Source: Halichoerus grypus (Eukaryota > Chordata > Mammalia > Carnivora > Phocidae). Taken from it: a stretch of 64,000 nucleotides of DNA. Position 1 is the stretch's first letter, and each line of letters starts with the position of its first letter. The stretch is from assembly GCF_964656455.1 (NCBI RefSeq), contig NC_135721.1, positions 83,060,754 to 83,124,753 on the forward strand. The letters are read 5' to 3'. The translations under genes and the position numbers were made by a program. Shown piece after piece: positions 57,481 through 64,000 of the stretch. The notes under the pieces are model-generated. The model searched no databases, was not told the origin of the DNA, and saw nothing but the letters and a program-made list of their open reading frames with translations.

Positions 57481-59419
57481 TACAAAGCTGCAGGGCTTGG
57501 CACAGGGGCTGGCGCCTCGCAAGTGCTCTCCAAGTGGCTGCTGCTATTATTCCTCTTTCCCCTCTTTTTGCACATGGCAGTAAACATTTGTGAAATGAAA
57601 CTATAGATCACATAATTTCAGTACTACCAAAACTGAGTAAAAACGGTATGTTGGTAAGTAAATTATCTGCTTTGCCTCTGAGCTTTGACACCACAACTAT
57701 TGGAGACCATTTCTCCCAGTTCGAACTGTAGACTCCGTGTGGAGGACACTCATGAATGCACCGAATGGACTCCCACAAGAAAGGGTTCACACTTCTGCCA
57801 TCTGCTGCAGTGGGAGCGGCACCCGTGAGGGAGAGCAGAAGACATTTCTCCACCCCCATAGTCTAAAGCCTGTTTTTTTTTTCACTTTCTCCAACCGTAG
57901 CGTAAGATTCTTATACGTGCCCGTGATAGTCCCCCACCTGCTCCCCAACCTCCCCATCTCCTCAGTCCTTCTGCCCCCACAGTGCCCACCTGATTCTGAG
58001 CCCCGTCCAGGGAGAAGAGCATCCATCATTGGGTCCTGCTTGTGGGTACACTTGTGCGTCTCAGAGGTAGTAATCCTCCCCCCCCCGCAAGCCAGACACA
58101 GCATGAATTTAACCAGATGAACTGAGTTTGATTTGCCCCCTCCCCTCGGTGTTGCGTTGTCACACAAAGGATGACATGATTTAGGGCACCCTTGAGTGAC
58201 CTGTCCTCGCCTGTGCTTACAGTGCCTGCCATAATTTACCTCCACTTTAGTTTTTCCTCTGATAGAACGTTACAGCCTGTGCTCATACTAAGTGGGATTA
58301 CCATTTGGTGTAATGTGTACGGCGGTCTTTTAGCAGCAGTGAACAAGTTAATGTGTCCTGTTGATGTGATAGAATTATTCTCCTGTGTGCGGGAGAGTGT
58401 ATTACAAAGTATGCACACCCAGCGTTCAATACATAACTCTCCTTTTGAGTACCTTCTTCTGAGTAAAAGAAACTCCACTTCATGTGGTATTGACACCATA
58501 CCCGGAATGTTCTTCAGCTCTGAAAAGTATTTTGTGGAATTTGTTTTAGTTTATTTGTTTTTCCGGGGCTGGCAAGTTGTTTGGGTTGTAACGGGGTAAC
58601 AGTGGTGTCACTTAATTTGGCAATGTCATAGCAGAGCTTCATTAATTTTCCTTCAGCACAGATTTCCTCCTCTTGTTATTTTCAGAGTGTAACCATTGTT
58701 TCAGAAGCAGAGGCATTAGCGATTCACTGTTGTGGGAAATTAACTGTTGTCTGCACTCAGAAAGTGGTGGCGGCATTGGGAAGGGGGAAAGTGATTGCCA
58801 CCCACCCGGGGTCGGGGCTGAGAGTGCGGTACCGTGGAGTGCGGGGGTGGTCACGTGGTCATGAATTGTAAAACTGATGAAGGCCAGCAGTGCTGGTGTC
58901 ATAGGGGTTCTGTTAGAGGCCTCTGCGTTGTCTGGGCTACTCTGTAGAGAAGGAATATCGCTGCTTTGGAGGAAATTGTAATACTCACTGAAATAACTGA
59001 GTCTGGCTGTATATTGCTTCAAGAGAACTCTGGATTTTTACCAAAGGAGACATTGAAGTTTCAGATGGTGAATCTCAGGAAGGAGTCAAGTTAATTCTTC
59101 CAACCCATATATTAAGGGTGCAGGGAAGTTTCAGACAAGCCAGGGTTGGGGGGGCACGGGGTGTGTTCAGGTTTTGTGAGGGAGATGCCAGGCCACGGAG
59201 ATGGTGGAGAGGAGGCTCAGCGCTGGGCAGCCCCTCGTTCCAGCCTGGAGCGCTGGTGGGCGGGTGTTGGCCCCAGGCAGGCTCCCTGAGAAGGGAGCAT
59301 GTCTAGAGAAAGAGCCGTGTGATCGCAGAAGCAAGGATTAGGGATGCGTAGGACAGGAGCACTGACCCTGGAGGCTTTTTCAGAACAGAGCTGACTCTAC
59401 TGGAGGAGGATGGAGGTCT

Positions 59420-60042
59420 AGCCAATCCCTGACTTACAATGGTCAGCTTAAAGGATTTTCTGACTTTACAGTGGTGTGATAATAGTACACATTCAGTGGA
59501 AACCATACTTTGAATTTTTTTTAAAGATTTTATTTATTTGAGAGGGGGAGAGTGAGAGAACACGAGTGGGGGGAGGAGCGGAGGGGGGGGGAGGAGCGGA
59601 GGGAGAGGGAGAAGCAGACTCCCCGCTGAGCAGGGAGCCGGACACGGGACTCTAGGATCATGACCTGAGCTGAAGGCAGATGCTTAACCGACTGGGCCAC
59701 CCAGGTACCCCATACTTCGAATTTTTAATCTGGATCTTTTTCTGGGCTAGGGACGTGCAGTCCTGTCCTTTTGTGATGCTGGGCAGTGGCCGCGGCTCCC
59801 AGTCAGCCAGCGATCACAAGGGTCAGCAACCAATAAATGTACAAGCGTTCCATACCCAGACTACCCTTCCGCTTTCACTTTCAATACAGTACTCGGTAAG
59901 GTGCTTGAGACAGTCAGCACTTTATCACAAAGTAGGCTTTGTGTTGGAGGATTTTGCACAACTGTGGGCTAATGTAAGTGTTCTGAGCACATGTAACGTA
60001 GGCTAGGCTAAGATTTGTGTTCAGGAGGTTATTTTATTAGCA
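59420..60042. mobile_element. Tigger-type Tc1-mariner element, split by a Can-SINE
   Basis: Left part: TGACTTACAATGGTCAGCTT, GACTTTACAGTGGTGTGATA, CATTCAGTGGAAACCATACT. Right part after the SINE: TTTTTCTGGGCTAGGGACGT, CTCCCAGTCAGCCAGCGATC, GTGTTCTGAGCACATGTAAC, GTAGGCTAGGCTAAGATTTG. This is the familiar order of a non-coding Tigger derivative. The Can-SINE at 59520-59710 interrupts it cleanly. Confidence 0.75.
59520..59710 (-). mobile_element. Can-SINE, antisense, nested in Tigger element
   Basis: Complete copy with right edge GGCCACCCAGGTACCC. The TSD is CATACTTTGAATTTTT at 59504-59519 and CATACTTCGAATTTTT at 59711-59726, one mismatch. The purine-rich part carries an internal duplication of GAGGAGCGGAGGG. 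Confidence 0.94.
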
Positions 60043-60375
60043 CTTTCCCTATGAATATAATATAGTTTTATTATTCGTGCTGTGGGCCATCTGGGGAGTT
60101 TGTAAGTATGGGCCATGATGACCCCTCCTTGAGAAGCCGCCTGCCATTTCCTTAGACTCATGTCCAGGCTCCCGGTGTATACAGCCTGGGCCCCTCCCAA
60201 AATCTGTCCCAGTTTACTTGTCCACCATCTGCAGAAGCAGGAATCTTGAAACCAACATTTCTGTAGAGGACAGAAAAAGATGAGACACTCATTGCATCAT
60301 GGGGAGCCCGCTCCTGGAACATGCGGTACCCGTGAGTAAGAGGTCCAGGACAATGAAAGCAGAAAATGACAATCG

Positions 60376-60560
60376 TAAACACTTCATGAATACCCAGTGT
60401 GTTCCAGGCACTGTTCTAATCACTGTGTATAATTAACATATTTAATTCTTTCAGCGTATGGGTGAGGTAGGCAGTTATTATTCACGTGTGCAGGTGAGGG
60501 AACCAGCGCGTGGAGTCCTGTGACCCCCCGTTTCCCAGGTGCAGGGATCCTGTGCAAGGT
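60376..60560 (-). repeat. MIR SINE remnant
   Basis: CCAGTGTGTTCCAGGCACTG, TAATTAACATATTTAATTCT and GCAGGTGAGGGAACCAGCG are the complement of MIR 3' and core sequence. Confidence 0.65.
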
Positions 60561-61576
60561 GAGGAGGGGCGGGCGCCAAGCCAGGGAATACAGGAGAGGC
60601 TGGACTGTCACACCCAGATGGCCTGGAGTTGACCATGAATGGGGGATGGAAACTGTGTTTGCCAAGAGCGCTGGGTCCGTGTTGATGTAGGTATTTGAGG
60701 AGTGCTATTCTGATTCCAAGATTTTTGTTGGATTATAATTTAGAATTTTTTTTATCCCATTCAGTTTTTGTTGCAAATGTAAACATAAAATGCAGAGGCA
60801 GCAGATCCAAGATCCCACACTCTGTTGAACTTGGAGCCGTGGGGAACTCCTGCAGTGAGGCTCTGGCCTGTAGGTGCTTTCTCGCCACAGTGTTATCATG
60901 GTGACCCCTGAGCACTTGGGGGGGGTTCCGAGGGAGGTGAGGGCGGCTGCCAGCTGTGGCAGGAAATTGACAGGCGGCAGCGCTGACTGGAACTTTTGAT
61001 CCTGGGGCTGAGCCAGACCTCTGGCATGTACAGTCTTCCCTTTGCATTAAGTCAATATTATTTGATATGAAATCAAGGCAAAAAATCCTACTCTTTTACT
61101 TTTAGTTCTTTGTGCCAAGAGAAGTTTGGTCTTTACACCGAAAAGTCCTATATCTCCTTAAATCCTGTTTTCCATCATAAATACCGGTGTTGGGGGGCAA
61201 GGGTTAAGACCACACATTCCATGTGGCAGAGAGGGACATCTTGTGCAGTATTTATGCCAGGGCTCTGGTCTGGACCGAGGGTAAAGAACATGGATAAACA
61301 GGAGTATCTTTATGCTGGGATTTCACTATATGCTAAATAATCAACAAATTCACAGCAAGAACCAACCTTTTGTTTTATTTTATAGTTTTTTCAAAGCTTC
61401 AGGGTGCAACTCCTTGATGGGTATCTTACTAGTTTAGTAAGGTGTGGCTCTGGCACAGGGAAGCAGTTGGACATAGGAACTTATATTTAAAATAAAAAAA
61501 AATCGGGGAGATGTAAACATTCAGTTGGCTTTTATGTGGATTTCCCCTTTGGTAGGAGATTACACTTGATTTTTTT

Positions 61577-61768
61577 TTATTTTAATTTTAATTTTTTAAA
61601 GATGTTATTTATGGGGGGGGGGCACAAGCAGGGGGAGGGGCGGAGGCAGAGGGAGAAGCAGGCTCCCTGCTGATCAAGGAGCCCGATGCAGGACTCAGTC
61701 CCGGAACCGCGAGGTCATGACCTGAGCCAAAGGCAGACGCTTAATGGACTGAGCCTTCCAGGTGCCCC
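61577..61768 (-). mobile_element. Can-SINE, antisense, with TSD
   Basis: From TTTTAAAGATGTTATTTATG to GAGCCTTCCAGGTGCCCC; several positions of the head differ from the other copies. A 16-bp TSD, TACACTTGATTTTTTT, lies at 61561-61576 and 61769-61784. Confidence 0.94.
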
Positions 61769-63911
61769 TACACTTGATTTTTTTGATGGAGTCTGAACAA
61801 TAATTTTGGGTGATCTTGAGTTGTTCAATTTTGACACCGTTTTCCTTTTATATTTATGTATCATCTGTGTGTTTTGCAGGCACAGTGAAAACCTATGGGA
61901 AGTTGGTTTGTGGCTAGTGTAGCCGCAGGGTCGTTGTTTTAAGAATTAAATTCGTGGTGGGGCTGAGCACGCCTCAGTTCTACCCCACCCCTTGCCCATC
62001 CTTTTCCCAGCATAAAAATAACTCCCTGTGTTCTAGCAGGAAGGCTGTTTTGGACCTATTTAAGGAAATTCTGCAAAAAAGGAAAACACTAGTTTGCTTT
62101 ACTGTTTCCCTTCCTTGATCATTAATTTGAGCTCTTTTAGGGCTCCTTGCTTAGGCTATTTTTCTGGCCATGATTACAGCGCATGGCCCTTGTAAATGTT
62201 TCGGGATCACAGGAGGGTCACCTGGTGGTCACATTGAGAGGTGCAGCTCCAGCGAATGAATGGCCCTGCCTTTCTTTTCTCCTGTTTTCTTCCTCTCCGT
62301 CCCTTCAGCTTAGATTTTGAATGTAATGCTCATTTTTGGTGTACGTGTTTTACGATGCAATTTACATCGTTTGAGGGCTTCCTTCCCCCCTGGGCTGTAA
62401 GGGTTAACTTTGCTGCTCTGTTAATATTATTCAGTATTTTTGTAGCACTTCTCATTCTGATTATTTACGCTCGTTCTAAAATTACCCCCCTGCTCTCCTC
62501 TTCACAATTCCTTACCCAAATAATTACTCAATAGCCTTTTTAGTATGGAAACCGGAGTCACTGTCACAAACACTCCCAGCAGAACACATTCTCATGGGAA
62601 AGAAGAGCTGTTGGAAATACTGATTTCGTAAGACTTCAGGTTCTTCTTAAACACCATGCATCAGTGGACATAGTTTTTAGGGCACACCTTAGCCTTTCCA
62701 GGTGGGATGACCAGGAAGCTGCAGTCAAGCTGAACCCAGACGTGAAAACACCAACAAACCAGATGGAATAGCTTTTTAGATGAAGACGCCCCAGTCTATG
62801 GCTCATCTCTTTACTCAGCTCGCTTTTAGTGAGCACAGTTCCCAAACTGGCCCCGGTCATGGTGGGGAATTGGTTTTCCATCACAGATCCCCAGGCCCAT
62901 CTAGTCCTTCTGATGCATTAGATCTGCCTGGGAATCTGCATTTGTGTGTATGCATAGGTAACAAGGTGGGGGCACCCTCCTGCCGAGAGCAAAGCTGTGT
63001 GGAGAGCCTAAGGAAGAAGAAGGATCGCTTGTTCTCAGGGACTTTTCATCTGGTGAAGAGGACGTGCGGGAAGCTCTGGACAGGGCAGAATGCAGTAATT
63101 AACCAGTGGCATGGGCAGCGGGCGGGGAGGGTGATTATCCCTGACCAGGGTGTGCAAGAGGGCTCCCCACACAAACTGACATCTGACTTGAGCCTTGAGG
63201 GAGAAAGCGTGGGCTCCTGCATACGCGAAGGAGACAGGGAGCGGGTTGGAAACATTCTCGTCTTTTGCTTGATGTCAGACTTACGAGGGTCGAGCTCTCA
63301 GGGCCCCCTTTTCTCTAGTCTCTGATGCACTGAAAGACTTTCTTCGCTGTAGATGTTGTCACCTCAAGAGTAAAAACAGTACTAAATGATTTATTCTGTG
63401 AGATCACGACCCATACCCTTGATTTAAAGGGTCTTTGGGAAGCACGTGGTGGCGGCACCTTCGTGAGCGGATATCTGAAGGGCGCCAGCTCCAGGGGCCA
63501 GGCACACTGGCGTGTGCTCTCCTGGGTGGCACTCAGCTCCGAAGGCCTGGCCAGATTTATTCCTTGGTGGGTCTGGCCCCCTCCTGCTCTAGAGTGGCAC
63601 TGGGGTGTGATGAGGTGTGTTCCAGGGAGGAGGTGCAGCACGTGCGTGTGGAGTTGGTGGTCTGCTGCACACACCTGCAGTCCTTGAGCTCTGAAACAGG
63701 TGAGCAGGGACGGACCCGTGCTCTTACCGGTCTGTCTGTAGGCTGCAAAGGGTAAAACAGCCTAAGAAGGATGGCATTCTGTGAGACCTGGCTTGTTAAC
63801 TTATACTTCACATAATAAACTTTTTGTTTGCTTTTTATCTGTAGCGTTTATCAACTCAGAATAACTTGGGGGGGGCGGTCAGAAAGCATTCACAAGACGT
63901 TCCTCTTACTT

Positions 63912-64000
63912 GGGCGCCTGGGTGGCTCAGTTGGTTGAGCAGCTGCCTTCGGCTCAGGTCATGATCCTGGAGTCCCTGGATCGAGTCCCGCATCGGGCTC
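63912..64000 (+). mobile_element. Can-SINE, sense, cut by window end
   Basis: Begins GGGCGCCTGGGTGGCTCAGT and runs through CGGCTCAGGTCATGATCCTG to the last base of the window. Only the tRNA-like head is inside; the tail and TSD lie beyond. Confidence 0.95.

Larger units (their letters stand above)
54977..64000 (+). other. UXS1: UXS1 intron 6, 5' part (open at window end)
   Basis: Begins at donor GTGAGT. The next expected UXS1 residues, V-D-Q-I-Y-H-L-A-S-P, were not found in any + frame to base 64000, so the intron continues. It holds an MLT1 LTR, old L1 scraps (about 56150-56870), an MLT1-like fragment near 57110-57480, a Tigger-type element with a nested Can-SINE, a MIR, a Can-SINE at 61577-61768, a MER5-like scrap near 62870-62960 and the start of another Can-SINE. 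57500-59410, 60560-61560 and 61785-62860 show nothing I can name. Confidence 0.9.

Noticed and set aside
54977..64000. UXS1 exon 7
   Set aside because: I looked for the expected continuation after ...PLYIE (D-Q-I-Y-H-L-A-S-P-A-S) in all + frames and did not find it; the exon must lie beyond the window.

Overview
This is a mammalian nuclear genomic window, almost certainly from a caniform carnivore. Fifteen tRNA-Lys-derived Can-SINEs, most of the type whose head carries GGCTCAGGTCATGATCC, are scattered through it, several with intact target-site duplications (TSDs). Carnivore-type L1 3' ends accompany them. I cannot settle the genus.

The only protein-coding gene I can support is UXS1 (UDP-glucuronate decarboxylase 1, UDP-xylose synthase), on the + strand. 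The window holds its CpG-island promoter and its first six coding exons: 4026-4119, 33708-33735, 35039-35087, 36196-36239, 41111-41171 and 54796-54976. Joined, they give 457 coding nt, that is codons 1-152 plus one base of codon 153. The product so far is a short cytosolic tail, a signal-anchor helix, a luminal stem and the N-terminal half of the NAD-binding Rossmann fold, including GGAGFVG. The catalytic Tyr-Lys region and the rest of the roughly 420-residue protein lie beyond base 64000, because intron 6 is still open at the window end.

Layout: 1-3530 is upstream non-coding DNA with old MIR/L2 remnants. 3530-4640 is a TATA-less CpG island with a perfect NRF1 palindrome, stacked GC boxes and a 22-unit GCC/GCT repeat just before the start codon. 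Intron 1 (29.6 kb) carries most of the repeats, including two near-identical 5'-truncated L1 copies about 10 kb apart. Introns 2-4 separate a cluster of small exons encoding the stem. Intron 5 (13.6 kb) is largely L1: an ancient antisense L1 tract and a younger 3.6 kb antisense L1 with a dead ORF2. Intron 6 holds a MaLR LTR, a Tigger-type transposon and further Can-SINEs.

I found no wholly new coding system. The more unusual structures are: (1) a 92-bp direct repeat, 1060 bp apart, that brackets the 28-nt exon 2 and looks like a templated insertion; (2) a tandem 3' splice site at exon 3 adding five in-frame codons; (3) the GCC/GCT repeat, which in the UXS1 frame reads as a proline-rich, stop-free extension upstream of the AUG; (4) a 13-bp minisatellite in intron 4; (5) two L1 copies that share a composite double 3' end.
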